Positions 21,778 through 32,791 are shown, numbered from the stretch's first letter. The stretch is 64,000 bases of DNA from Alisma plantago-aquatica (GCA_963693085.1 OY856412.1:1126619744-1126683743), one strand, 5' to 3'. Numbers and translations are program-made. Notes: generated by a model not told the origin, from the letters alone.

Positions 21778-23303
21778 TGACACGACTTTACTGTGCTTAT
21801 AACGCAAGTGTACGCGTCAATGTAATATAGGCCTTGTGAGGCCTGAGTCGAACATAGGGAAACATAATTATTGGTAGACTACTACTAACTACTCACAGTT
21901 AGCTAAACCGATTATAAAAGTTTGGAAGTTGTGTTGAAAAAGAAAAATAAAAACAAAAGAAAACAAAGCAATCGATTAAATGGTTGGTTTAATCAATTCA
22001 AAAGAAATCTCTAGGATTGCGGTTTCACCGCGGGTTCTCATTGTACTAATTCCTTCACAATTATCACAACTCGTCTCGCTTTTCGGATAGTGGCATGTAG
22101 CCAGAATTGCTCGCTTCCGCGATACAATTCACTGCCTTAATCTAGGTCGGTTCCACGCCGGTAGTAACCAATGCCCTAGACAAGGTGCATGAAAAACATG
22201 TCTCTGGGTTCCCACCTTAACCGCACATCACCTTTTCCAAAGGATTTATTAGTTAATGTGATTACCACCTCTTTTCAACCGTTAATTCTTCGTCAAAACC
22301 AATTAAAGGTATTAGATTACCATTATGGTGATCAAGCACAATGATAGAAATGGAGAAAACGATATCATACCACGGATTTGAGGGACAATTTATGATAAAC
22401 TATGTAAAAAGAGTCATACAACGATTACCCAGGCTACTCCCGATCCTAGAGATAAAGGGGATTAGCCCCGCATGTTCATCTCAATGCAAAACACCATAAA
22501 GGAATGAGAAAACATGGAGAAAATGTGGATGTAGATGGTGTAACCCCTAAACGGAGAAGAACTGGGTGATCCTCGGTGCGGGATGAGCATTTTGCAGCCT
22601 TCTGGCGGTAAAGAAAACTTTGTATGTGTCTTTGGAATCTTCTGGGGCATAGCGCTTAGCTCCGTTCTTCGCTCTCTCCTCCTTTGGGACTTGTGCAATG
22701 CAATCCCACATGAATGATGGCTTTGAGCCGTTCTTTTTTAGGTATAGGCACCACTTACGGCCGCCAAAAGAATGCAGTCGTCTAATTGAAGTCGTGTTGG
22801 ACAAAACTCTAATCTGACGTTGTCGATACCATCAATGGGGTGTCGATGGTATCAAAACCTTAGGGTACCGATGCTTTCTTCAATTTCTGGAAGTCGCCTG
22901 ATGGCATCTTGATACCATCGACCGTTCCCATCAATGGTATCGACGGGACGATATTTGGCTCATTGTTGGACTTTCGAGACCATCGACAAGGTGTCGATGG
23001 TATCGAACTATCTGCTTCCTCTCCGGCTTTGCTACTATTGCTCTATCGATGCTATCGACGGACCGTCGATGGTATCGACGAGTCCAGGAATGCAAATTGC
23101 CTGAAATAAAGAGAGGAACACAAATCAAATCCGAGAAATATGATAATTTATGCAAAATAATGTAAAACAAGATGAATTTGATACAGGCAAGGATAATAGG
23201 CTAAAGGAATTGAATCATGTGATATTAACCAAAAGTATGACCAATAAACACATAAAATGAGTGAAAAACTAGCCTATAAAAGTGACTCAAAACCCCTGCA
23301 TCA
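21778..23303 (-). repeat. ATH-1 5' LTR (right on the plus strand)
   Basis: It is 1526 bp from TGACACGACTTTACTG to CCCCTGCATCA. It pairs with 9620-11119. It carries the complete four-hairpin palindrome cluster and a few extra bases (GCTAAAGGAATTG near 23200). Confidence 0.95.
22823..23081. repeat. Cluster of four CGATACCATCGA palindromes in the ATH-1 5' LTR
   Basis: Hairpins lie at about 22823-22855, 22909-22944, 22974-23008 and 23045-23081. The fourth (GCTATCGACGGACCGTCGAT, continuing GGTATCGAC) has lost its second arm in the other LTR at about 10884-10905. Confidence 0.9.
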
Positions 23304-23308
23304 CCAAT
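23304..23308 (+). repeat. Target site duplication of ATH-1, right copy
   Basis: CCAAT is identical to 9615-9619 and lies directly after the LTR terminus ...GCATCA. Confidence 0.93.
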
Positions 23309-23612
23309 CATTCCTTTTAAGATCATGTTATCTGAGGCCTCAAATCCTGGGATGTTACAATCTCCCCCACTTAGACTCTTGATGTCCTCATCAAGGCTCA
23401 ACTATATGGCCTCATAATCTGACCCCATTTCAGTGCATACCCACAATGGCCCATTGACACCCAGCTCCCGATCACGGAATACTAGCACAAGGGTGGCTAC
23501 ATCAACCATGGACAGCTCTTTCCTACATGCTTGGATCGTACGACTCAAGACTGGCATGCCACATGCCCATGCGGGCCCCACCTAATGGAGGGGTTATGGC
23601 TATGATACCATT
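23309..23612 (-). repeat. CAS-1 LTR remainder and internal region
   Basis: 23309-23359 completes the split Cassandra LTR (CATTCCTTTTAAGATCATG ... GGGATGTTACA). 23360-23612 is the non-coding internal region, with the polypurine tract at its left edge and the tRNA-Met-like primer site at its right edge. No ORF is present, as expected for a Cassandra TRIM. Confidence 0.9.
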
Positions 23613-23903
23613 TGTAACACATGGGCCCACTGCCCTAGGCCATAGTAGAGTTTCCAGAATGACGAGTGGCCCCACAGACCACCACTAGCCTTAACTGTGC
23701 ACTTTTTCCTCACTCACGCGCAAGCCGGGGGCAACTTCCCGACTGGTCACCCATCCTAGTAATACTACAAGCTGAGCACGCTTAACTATGGAGTTCTTTA
23801 GTGCTGGGCTCCCAGAAAAGGAGGTGCACTTTGGTGATATGGCTAGTCCAATCATTCCTTTTAAGATCATATTATCCGAGGCCTCAAATCCTGGGATGTT
23901 ACA
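23613..23903 (-). repeat. CAS-1 LTR, intact copy with 5S-like segment
   Basis: It is 291 bp, TGTAACACATGGGCCCAC to CCTGGGATGTTACA. The 5S rRNA-like segment is at about 23712-23815 in reverse complement (GGTCACCCATCCTAGTAATA, GAGCACGCTTAACTATGGAG). Confidence 0.92.
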
Positions 23904-23908
23904 GTAAC
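23904..23908 (+). repeat. Target site duplication of CAS-1, right copy
   Basis: GTAAC matches 9375-9379 exactly. Confidence 0.9.
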
Positions 23909-25485
23909 ACCAGTTGATAAGCATAGATGGATGAAATCTATGGTGTTTATGATATGATTGAATGGGTCTTATGACCTAATGATGGTGTATTGCCTAATAT
24001 GAGGTAATAATTTTCTAAGGAATGAGATGAGGGATTGCTACCTCAAAGTATGTGGCCCTTGTGATGAAAAATATGGTGAATGTTAAGCATCAAGTGATAA
24101 TGTAATGAGATCACACTTAATATGCTCAAATACTTTCTAGTGATGTGTTATGCCCTTATCTTTGTATAATTCGTTTGAAGTTTATGCGTTGTAACCTGAT
24201 TGATGCTAAAAGGCACTTAAATGATCTAACTAACCTAGTAGAACTTAATCATGTAGTTTTCCATGTGCCATAGATCCATTCAGTGTCAGCATTTGCTGGA
24301 TGTTGAAATAAGTTTAACTCGGAGTGCATATTTTTGAATATGTGGGGGTGAGGATGAATTTTCCCTTACGTCTAGGATATGTGATATAGGATTGGCTGTG
24401 GGCCATACCCTGAGAGGAGTGCGGCTTCGGGTCGTAGCTCAGTGATATGTGACATAGGATTGGCTATGGGACATACCCTGGGAGGAGTTTGGTTGTAGGG
24501 TGTAGCTCCATTTCACTAGCGCCATGACATGTACCAAGGAGGGATAGGTTTGTACAGCTGGACTACATGTCACTAATACCAGTCTGACTGATGATGTCAT
24601 TGCAAGTTCACTTGTACTGACTAAGGGGGCAAGGTCATGGATTCTGACTCTTCCACTAAACTGTGTATCGCACCAATTTTGACTTATCAGTGGTGGGTTG
24701 GATCTAGGTGGTATGACTCAAATCCTCAGGGCAAAATAAAATACGTAAACAGTCATGTAGTATACTTGTATATGATCAAATACGGAAACCTTAGATGAGT
24801 CCTTGCTTTTGTACAGTATTGTTGATAGTGAATATGCATGTTCTTCATATTCCTTTTATAATGATAATATGTTTCATTATCTATTAGTAATTGCTTATTC
24901 CGTTAAAGATGATTACCTACTTCTCATGATTGTAACTTTACTTCTTGCTTTATTACATGTTCTATAATAAAGTTGGTGGAGAGTTATATCTCCCATTGAG
25001 ATTTGGAATCTTACCCCATGGGTTTCCCATATCTTTTTAGGTGGACGTACATGAGGAGGTAGAGATCATTCAACCGAGGTTGAGGAGCAACAAGAAGGAC
25101 AATAGATGAAAAGGTTGGAAGTGTTGATGGATGTCCTTTTGGCATTAGAGTCCTAGAGTCATCCATGTACACTCAGATCTTTGGGACATCTTTTCTTGGT
25201 GTGTTTTGTATACGTGCTTTCGATATATAGTTGGCTCGTGTGCCCTTTTGTGCCCAACTGTGGTGGATATATGTATATAAGTTTTGGATAGATTTTCTTG
25301 TAACATGTTGATGGCACACATGGTAAGTGCTTGTGGCATGAAATGACTCATAAGTAAAGGTCTTTGTTGTTTAGCATCTTAACAAAAATAATCTTATTTT
25401 CCAGTGCTTTCCTGTGATTTGTTGGTTAGTGGTTAGTAGTGTTTTGTTTTGAGTGATCTAACTTTGTGTGGTGTGGGGCATCACA
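23909..25485 (+). repeat. CHR-1 5' LTR, second part
   Basis: This is the continuation of the LTR after the Cassandra/Athila insertion. It ends at GTGGGGCATCACA just before the tRNA-Met primer site. It contains a 68 bp tandem duplication (24376-24511). The small ORFs inside are not gene-like. Confidence 0.75.
24376..24511. repeat. 68 bp tandem duplication in the CHR-1 LTR
   Basis: GATATGTGATATAGGATTGG (24376) recurs as GATATGTGACATAGGATTGG (24444). Each is followed by a CCATACCCTG-type and GGAGGAGT block. A comparable, unrelated-in-sequence duplication sits in the DEL-2 LTRs. Confidence 0.85.
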
Positions 25486-25491
25486 ATTGGT

Positions 25492-25503
25492 TGGTATCAG
25501 AGC
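25492..25503 (+). promoter_or_regulatory. CHR-1 primer binding site, tRNA-Met type
   Basis: TGGTATCAGAGC is an exact match to the standard complement of the plant initiator tRNA-Met 3' end, a few bases after the LTR end. Confidence 0.9.
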
Positions 25504-25619
25504 TTTAGGTTTGTTGAGTCTACAGGGACCTAGGACTAGGGTTTGTGTCTATTCTTGTGTCCTTCAGTCTGTCTTATAGTGACTTATGCTTATGCAGAAG
25601 AAGAAGGGAAAGCTTAAAG

Positions 25620-26716
25620 ATGGCTGGCGAACACGAAGAACATGTTGTTGAAAGTAGTGTTGCTGTACTGGGTGGTGGTGCAAGGAACCAGGCACGAGAA
25701 GATCGGGTGCCTGAAGTCCCCCAATTTGACCCAGCCATGCTTGAAAATTATACCTTTGAATCTCTTTTTAGGTAGTTTATGGCTATGATGACGTATATGG
25801 CAGACAAAATCCTTGCACCTCAGCCTAGGGCACCAACTTCCGATGCCGAATTTTTGGGGATTGTGAAGACCTTTGAGTAACTTCGCCATGTTGGGGAAGT
25901 GGAGTATGCTGGGATGGTTGATTCGGTGGATGCAAATTTTTGGCTTACTAATCTTGAGAAAGCCTTTAAGATCCTTAGTATACCCAAGTGGATAAGGTGA
26001 AGGATGTGGTGTACCTTATGAAGGGGAGTGTTGACCACCGGTGGGCCATAGAGGAGGAGAAGAGGCCGGGAGAGGCTATAAGTTGGGAGGAGTTTCGACA
26101 TGAGTTTGTTAGTCGGTACTTTCCATGGACCTATCTGGATGGGAAGATCAACCAGTTTGAGCAGATCTGGCAGGGACATATGTCTATCAATGAGTATGAG
26201 GCTAAGTTTAAGGAGCTTCTTTGGTTTTGTCCTCACATGGCTGCTACTGAGGACGAGCGGATTCATTGTTTTAAGAAGGGATTGAGTGTAGAGTTGTCTA
26301 CCCCAGCAACTACTTTGGAGAATCGATAAAGGTTTTCCACATTTGTGGAGTCTGTTTGGAGGATAGAGAAATCTATGATAGAGAAATGAGAGGCAAGTTC
26401 CAAGAAGATGCATGCACAGTTCCAAGGACAATTGTTAGGAGGTTTTAAAAAACTGAGGTTTTCTGCACCTCTAGCATCACAAAAGTTCAGTGCTCTGATG
26501 CAGTGGTCACCTAGTAAAGGTAGAGGTTGTAGCTTTCCACATGCTAGAGCTCACAGCACAGCATCAGTGTCGGTGACGGGGTCGTCTATGCCACAGTTTG
26601 AAACTCGAGTTTGCTACAAGTGTGGGCAAACTGAATATCTGAAGTGGGAGTATCCAGTGAGAGACAATGAAGTGACCCAGCAATCGAAGCAGAGCCAACA
26701 AGGCTCTCAGAGATAG
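25620..26716 (+). pseudogene. CHR-1 gag, interrupted
   Basis: This is capsid/nucleocapsid of a chromovirus-like gypsy element. The likely start is ATG at 25620 (MAGEHEEHVVESS). The leader part is stopped at 25775 and again near 25880. The capsid core is open at 25988-26329 (YLMKGSVDHRWAIE, SWEEFRHEFVSRYFPWTY, INQFEQIWQGHMSINEYEAK, LLWFCPHMAATEDERI). A third frame (26408-26716) ends with the zinc knuckle region CYKCGQTEYLKWEYP at about 26609-26653. The His and last Cys of the C-C-H-C pattern are replaced by Tyr there, so it should not bind zinc. Confidence 0.88.
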
Positions 26717-27305
26717 AAAATCAATAGTGTAGGAGGATGAGGACGTACCCAAGCATCGCAGGTTGGATCATCTGCCTAGGGAAGTAGAGGATGGGGCCAA
26801 CAATAGGCAATGACTAGATTCTATGCTATGAGTCAGTCAGAGGTAGTGGTCAACCCAGGAGTAGTTACAGGTCAGATAGAGTTATTTCATATTGATTTTT
26901 CTTCTTCTTACTTTATATCTATTTTGGTTGTCCCATGTGAAACACACATCTTTTATCGCTCGTGAAGTGCTTGACATTTGTCTTTTGCCTGTTAATCGTA
27001 AGAGGGATAGTTTGTTGTTAGAAACCTTGTTAATAGGTTCTTCATTGTTGTAGGAGGTGTGTCCATCCTGTGTCCTCTCCTTTTTGGGGCACAACATTCA
27101 AGTGGATCTCATACCACTTGATGTGCATGGATTCGATGTAATCCTTGGAATGGACACCTTAGAGAAGTATAGAGTGGTCTTGGATTGTAGTTCCAACCAA
27201 GCAATGTTTGTAGATTGTGGTGAGACGTTGATCTTCCAAGGAGATAGGAAGATTCTTTTGACGTGTCTGGTATCAGCCATGGTGACAGGGAAGCTCTTGA
27301 GATAG
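26717..27305 (+). pseudogene. CHR-1 protease, decayed
   Basis: The frame after gag keeps the pre-protease block (MTRFYAMSQSEVVVNPGVVTGQ, near 26810). The region where the catalytic Asp-Ser-Gly should lie (about 26890-26930) is altered by substitutions. The C-terminal half reads clearly at 27057-27302: NIQVDLIPLDVHGFDVILGM and DTLEKYRVVLDCSSNQ, typical of gypsy protease followed by the RT leader. It ends with TGA or TAG stops around 27300. Confidence 0.8.
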
Positions 27306-27329
27306 GGTTGTTAGGCGTTCTTAGCACAT

Positions 27330-27530
27330 GTGTTGGATACTGAGGTAAGGAGTCCTAGTATTTCGGAGGTGCCAGTTGTCAGAGAGATTGAAGATGTGTT
27401 TCCTGAGGTGTTTCCAGGTGTTCCCCCACCCCGAGAGATTGAATTTGAAATCAATCTAGTCCCCGACATGCAACTGATAGCCCAGACACCATACAAGATG
27501 GCTCCAGCCAAGATGGAAGAGTTTAGAGAT
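27330..27530 (+). pseudogene. CHR-1 reverse transcriptase, N-terminal stub
   Basis: The block SEVPVVREIEDVFPEVFPGV, PPPREIEFEINLVP, IAQTPYKMAPAKMEEFRD is the standard RT entry of chromovirus pol. Homology ends near 27530. What follows (GGCAAAAGGAAG...) matches 33489 onward inside the NAU-1 LTR. The RT palm, RNase H, integrase and 3' LTR of CHR-1 are therefore absent. Confidence 0.88.
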
Positions 27531-29122
27531 AGGCAGGCAAAAGGAAGCAGACGGGTCCAAGAGGCAAACTAGATTGGCTCAAGCGGAGAACCAGTCAGCC
27601 AACTTGGGCCAGAGGGGCGGGCCTCACAGTAGGTGTCGTATGTGGCACCCATCCATGACCTGGATTGAAGGATCGGAGGGCCTCTAATTTTTTCCCCATA
27701 AGTGTTGCTCTCAAATACCTCAGATGTTATGTAGATCTTATAAAATCCATTAAAAATAGCTTCTTTATCCTAAAAATCCCCCAAAAATGCCCCTAAACTC
27801 AAAAAAATACCCCTTTCATTATGAAGGCCCTAGATCAGACATATCTTGTATTATTACTAATGAGTTATTATGTACAAGATAACACTCCTAATTAGGGTTC
27901 ATTAAATAAAGTAAATAGTATCCATGTGATATTAATTCTCAGAAAATTGTCATAGAACCCTAATGATGATGGAAATCCATTTTTGAACTCTAATCTTAGT
28001 TTTATTGATCAATATTAGGCCTTTTCATATTAAAGACTAATAAGTTTATTTAACCCTCATATTAATTCTATAAAATAGGGAAACCATCAGAAAAATATGA
28101 AACTTGTACCAAACCCTAAAAATGACATCCTCATCAGTAGAAAAATATCAGATACGTAAATTAGATCAATTAGACTTAGTTTGGCCAAACCCTAATATGG
28201 ACCTAAATACTAGTAATTATGGTGAAACTTCTATTAATGATCGTTAATTGTTATTAATCAGGTGATGAACAGAGATGGTAGATGATCGAGGATAAGTTAA
28301 GAATCTTTGAACTCAGGTACATGGATATAATTATATGACTAGTTTTTTTGGATGATGTAAGTATGTGTACTTGTTTGCATTTATTTTCATAAACTTTCTT
28401 GGATGTGTATATATTATGGTACTCCTCCACCTTAAACATTAGAACATTAAAGAAAGAAAATGAAATGTAGTTAGTAATGGTGTTCATTAATCTCCCTATT
28501 AGAGAAGGAAAGTGTTACTGTGGACTAGCACCTCCCTAATGGTACATGGTATGTAGGGAGATCCCTAGTGGTACAAGGTACATGGGGAATGGGCCCAATA
28601 ATATATGTGATGTTGTGCTAAGTCCACCATAGTAATGCATGTTCAATGAAATATGGCTAATAACTTGGGTTTATGTAATTTTCTGCCTCAAATAATGTTT
28701 TCATTTTATTTTATTTTTCTCTCTTTAAATATTTTAAATATGCCAGGATAGTATTAATATCTTTTCAACTATGTACACAACTTTTGTTGATTCGTCTGTT
28801 TCATGTATTTTCTATGTTCATAGCTGGAATGGGAGAAAATATGTGAGTGAGTAGTTGTAAAAGTTTACCTATTGTGATTAGATCATGTTTGCATACATGT
28901 TGATAGACTTGTAAATCTTCTTTCAATATGTAACTATAATTCATGATGTAATAAGTCATCTTGTAATAATTTACATGTTGAATGTTGGGAAATGTTGTGG
29001 TTGTATCTTCATGTATGTGTATGTCACTTCCGCATCGCTCTCTGAAACAATTAGCTAACGTTTTTGAATTTGTCCTCTCTGGCCTTCTAAGTCCCGAGAC
29101 GACAGAATCTGGGGATGTTATA
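27531..29122 (+). repeat. NAU-1 5' LTR, truncated (3' half only)
   Basis: It aligns with 33489-35086 along its full length with scattered differences, and ends GGGGATGTTATA. Roughly the first 1.5 kb of the LTR is missing at the junction with CHR-1 RT. Both parents share GGCAAAAGG at the junction, a possible microhomology. Confidence 0.88.
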
Positions 29123-29124
29123 GT

Positions 29125-29136
29125 TGGTATCAGAGC
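29125..29136 (+). promoter_or_regulatory. NAU-1 primer binding site, tRNA-Met type
   Basis: TGGTATCAGAGC lies two bases after the 5' LTR end. Confidence 0.88.
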
Positions 29137-31066
29137 ATGAACAATAGTTACACCTAACATTTTCTCACCATGAAACATAAACTAAATTTCACCTTTCACT
29201 TTAAACCCTAGAAATTAGTAAGTTGTTCTATAGGAATTAGGTTTGACTTAGCCTCTAAGTTAAAAACTATATGTTTGAGAACTAGGTTTAGACAAGTGTG
29301 TGAAACCCATTCCATATAGCTCATATGTATTGGGTAGCTACACTAGTCTACACCTTGTTCTCACCATTTCACTAGGTGACATGGCACTGGACTATCTACT
29401 ATGTGTGGGACACTCATTTTGCTGATTTGGTTTTGTTTTCCAAATGGCTCGAGCCTTGACAGTTTTCTATGACGTCTGCTTCTCAAAGAAAAACAAAATA
29501 AAAAAATTATATAAATGTAAATATGAAAATGTGTCCCTCGCACAGGAGAGTAGGAGGTGTGCATGCAACCTAAGTGAAAGGGAGTGAGTGACATCAGTCT
29601 AGAAGATAGAGCAGTCTAGATTAGAAGTCTAGATCCTTATCAAATATTTGAGAGTTAAAGTAGATGATATATTGATTAATGATATAACCAAGGATAATCT
29701 TATCTAATTACAATCTCTAATGATATAAGTGTTTCACATAGATCTAACATGTATATGAGGTCTGAATATAATTTTGGATAATCTAAGATAAGTCTAGGTG
29801 ATGAAAGTACATACTCTTTTCCTTACTTAAGCCAAGTTAAGATAAATTTGAATATGCATGATCCTCAAGCTCTTTTATAATGGACGACCTCCGGTGTTAG
29901 GACAAGATATGTGGTGAACTCCAAATAGAGTGATACCCACAAGGAGAGGGCCATAGGACCTACCTTATAATATATGGGAAAAATATGAGATATATGTGGA
30001 ATGATGTGTCCTAAGTTGGGTTACTCCTAAGTAGATGAGTTGAGTCCTTATGTATGATTCAAACATTTGATCTAAATTCTAGATGTGAGAGTTGGGTAAA
30101 GTAAATGATGAGTAGATGACTCATAATGAGAAAGTCAATCCTTTTGATTGAGTTAGGTCCTAGCTTGAGTGGCATATGTTTTGAATCTTATCATTAGCTA
30201 CAAGTGAGGTGATATATAAACTCAATTTCCTAAGAGTAAAATGCATTATGCGTAAGATACTCATAAATATTGTTCATTCCTCATCTCCTTCTAGATATAT
30301 GATGATGAAAACCTCACTTTAACAATATTGATGATTATGTTTGAAGAGTCACTTAGATAAGAATGACCAAGTATATTATCATTCCTTCTACAAAATATGT
30401 GATATCTAAGTTTGAAATCATAATAAGATTGGCTTAGAATATTCTCTTTTCCTCTATATCATGCATGAAAGATATAGTTTTCAAATCATGAGCAAAAAAA
30501 ACTTTGGATCACAACTTACATGATCACAAATATAGTTATTAACATTTATCATTCTGAATCTATGCTTCTAAGTCTGAGCATAACTCTCAAACAATAGGGT
30601 GGAACCCTAATAGGCAAATATGAAAAATCAAACCCTTCTCGAATGATGAAATTATAGTATGATGTGATCATAAACTGATACAATGGTGTTTAGTGTGTTA
30701 ACTCTAGTGTACAATGATATGAAATCTTCCTACCACCTAGCACAAGTTAGTGGAGTGAAAGATGAGACCTCAGATAATATCTTCTCAACCCATATGTCTG
30801 ACCAAACCCTAATTCTTAGGGCAATGAGGGGTGTAAATCCTAAAATAAAAGAAGCTCAAGTTATTACCAAGACATAAAATGATGCTTCAAGTTATATAAG
30901 GTGGGCTGGGTATACCCTCGATACCATAAATCCCAAGATGATAACTTAGGGTACATCTAGAACTATGAAATCCTTAACACCTAAAAGTGGTATCCTAAAG
31001 GTAGAAGAGACTCCTTCATATCACCTTGAGTATAAGATTAGGTGAATTTCAAGAATGAAATTCCAT

Positions 31067-31081
31067 ATAATATGGGGTGAA
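31067..31081 (+). promoter_or_regulatory. NAU-1 polypurine tract
   Basis: The purine-rich ATATGGGGTGA-type run directly precedes the LTR start TGTGATGACCC. It is interrupted by T residues, so the match is moderate. Confidence 0.6.
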
Positions 31082-32493
31082 TGTGATGACCCTGAATTTT
31101 AGGATTTTCATACCTAATGTAGTATTTTAAGACCGTGAATGTTATACGGATGACTAATTCTAATTGAGGAATTGGTAACTCAATTATGGATTCCTTCACC
31201 GAAATTAGGTTATTTGAGATATTATAGACGAATGTGGTACCAAATTGAGTTCAATTGTGACTAAATAGCCTATACTAATCAATCGATTATTTCTGAGACC
31301 AAACACCTAGTTGAGGGTACAAATGAAGTAGAATGGCATGTTTATATATATTGGGTATTATGTGGTCAAACAGAGTTAACTAAGTTGTTTGGATTTTTTG
31401 AAGGCTAGTTGATAAGTGCATTCATATGTTCCAAAAGATCGATTAAGCTATTTGGAGGTATTCATCATCTATTTAAGTATAGCATTTTAGGCTTCCAAAT
31501 TGAAGAGAATGTACTCTAGGATGTGTAGAGCATATGTCTAAAATTTTAGGGTGAAAGTTGTTTCCTATGGGAGGCTATTGAGGTTTTAAATGAATAAGAA
31601 GATCGCTTAAATGATGATTTCTGAACCTAGGTCTATATACTATTTGATGTATGTTAAGACATATGTATGTGTGGCACGAACAATGTTTTTGCCTAGATGC
31701 ATGGTCGTTTCCATCCAACTAGCATTATTCATTCATTTTATATGAGATGTTGAGTGGAGTCTTAGCAGCCATAAGACACCATCGAACGCTCTCTATTAAC
31801 CTCCTACCTCTGAACCCTGTGGGAGGTTGACTGCATCAAGGAGGGTCGCCCCAATCACAATAAGTTGATGACATCTTTGTTTTCTGTTGTGAAAAGAGAG
31901 ATACACCCCCTCCCTCTTTTCCTCTTCTCCACCTTCAAACACAATGAAATGAGAAAAGGAACAGGGATCTAGATCCTTGAATAGGTGGTCCTAGGGGGCA
32001 TACACCATCTACAAAGCTACTAGAATCATAAGGATAACTAGTGCATATGATAGAACTTGATGGTGAAGGGATTGTAGTGGTACGAGTCTACAATCCCCAT
32101 GGCCTCCAAAGTGGGCTTTGACTGAGGACTAGGATGAGTGAGTGGTACTCCTTCACCCTTGCCCACCACCTCTAAAGACTTCGACCACGTTCAGTAGGCA
32201 GCTACAACATTATCTCCATGATCCCAGACTCCATCTTGATGGAGAGGAGGATGTTGTCGGGTAGGAGATCTTAGGCAACTCTGAGTTCATCAAGAAAAAT
32301 CTTTAATCCATGGATTTCCCCAGTGATAACTCTGTTCCCTAAGAGAAACACTCAGATCCCTTGACCTATGTTATATCACATCGGCAAGGTAAGCTGCGAC
32401 CTCAATGATGAGTCACCCCTTTTCATACAGAGCTCTCCTCCTTGGCACCAAAGGCTGCCCCGAAGGCATTGACGGTGATACATCTTGCGGGGT

Positions 32494-32498
32494 AGCTC
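32494..32498 (+). repeat. Target site duplication of CAS-2, left copy
   Basis: AGCTC precedes TGTAACATCC at 32499 and is repeated at 33390-33394. Confidence 0.93.
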
Positions 32499-32789
32499 TG
32501 TAACATCCTAGGATTTGAGGCCTTGGATAAGATAATCTTAAAAGGAATGATAGGACTACCCATATCACCAAGGTGCACCTTCTTTTCCGGGAGCCCATCA
32601 CTAAAGAACTCCATATTTAAGTGTGCTCAACTTGGAGTAGTACTAGGATGGGTGACCAGTCGGGAAGTTGATCCTGGCTTGCGCGTCAATGTGCACAAAG
32701 TGCGCAGTTTAGGCTAGTGGTGGTTTGTGGGGCCAATCGTCATTCCTAAAACTCTACTAGAGCCTAGGGCAGTGGGCCCAGACGTTACA
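32499..32789 (+). repeat. CAS-2 5' LTR
   Basis: It is 291 bp, TGTAACATCCTAGGATTTG to GGCCCAGACGTTACA. It holds the 5S-like segment at about 32590-32690. The ORFs crossing it on both strands are incidental. Confidence 0.95.
32590..32690 (+). other. 5S rRNA-like segment in CAS-2 5' LTR
   Basis: GAGCCCATCACTAAAGAACT, the A-box-like TTTAAGTGTGCTCAAC, then GAGTAGTACTAGGATGGGTG, ACCAGTCGGGAAGTTGATC follow plant 5S rRNA in order. The intermediate element (GAGTAG) and C-box (TACTAGGATGGGTGACC) are unchanged. The segment lacks the first part of 5S rRNA and sits inside an LTR, so it is not an rRNA gene, but it could recruit TFIIIA/RNA polymerase III. Confidence 0.88.
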
Positions 32790-32791
32790 AA

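Larger units (their letters stand above)
9620..23303 (-). mobile_element. ATH-1: Athila-type Ty3/gypsy retrotransposon, complete but defective
   Basis: This is a 13.7 kb element. It has LTRs of 1500 and 1526 bp bounded by TG...CA, a CCAAT target duplication, a tRNA-Asp-type primer site and a polypurine tract beside the 3' LTR. Gag, protease, RT, RNase H and integrase are all on the minus strand. The RNase H region ([41 protein letters not shown]) is strongly Athila-like. All domains are broken by stops, and active-site residues are changed in protease, RT and integrase. The 5 kb between pol and the 3' LTR, where Athila may carry an env-like gene, has no sizeable ORF and holds a probable foreign LTR. 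The first 165 bp of the LTRs show about 17 mismatches, mostly transitions. Confidence 0.95.
9380..23903 (-). mobile_element. CAS-1: complete Cassandra element, split by ATH-1
   Basis: Cassandra is a small non-coding LTR element (TRIM) whose LTRs carry 5S rRNA-like sequence with RNA polymerase III promoter boxes. On the plus strand the order is: left LTR 9380-9619 continued at 23309-23359 (240 + 51 = 291 bp), internal 23360-23612, right LTR 23613-23903 (291 bp). The minus-strand primer site (complement of GCTATGATACCA, about 23599-23610) has one change from the usual TGGTATCAGAGC. The polypurine tract is the complement of ATCTCCCCCACTTAG just after 23359. A 5 bp GTAAC duplication flanks it. 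The LTRs differ at about 28 of 240 compared positions by hand count, so this is the oldest of the three copies. Confidence 0.93.
7268..27530 (+). mobile_element. CHR-1: Ty3/gypsy chromovirus-like element, 5' part, interrupted and truncated
   Basis: The 5' LTR begins near 7268 (TGTAAGGACCCTAATCC; 7266 is also possible) and ends near 25485 (GGGGCATCACA). It is followed by a primer site matching the 3' end of initiator tRNA-Met, then gag, protease and the first part of reverse transcriptase. With the Cassandra/Athila insertion (9380-23908) removed, the LTR is about 3.7 kb, long as in the Tekay/Del lineage. The element stops inside RT near 27530, where it joins the interior of the NAU-1 LTR. Its 3' half and 3' LTR are missing, so no target duplication can be tested. 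The lineage call rests on gag and RT resemblance and LTR length. Confidence 0.75.
29123..31081 (+). other. NAU-1 internal region, non-coding
   Basis: It is AT-rich, with a longest plus-strand frame of 64 codons (30683-30877) that resembles no gag, protease, RT or integrase. The end reads GAATTTCAAGAATGAAATTCC, like the 3' pol tail of chromoviruses just upstream of their polypurine tract. The family may therefore derive from a coding chromovirus. Confidence 0.6.
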
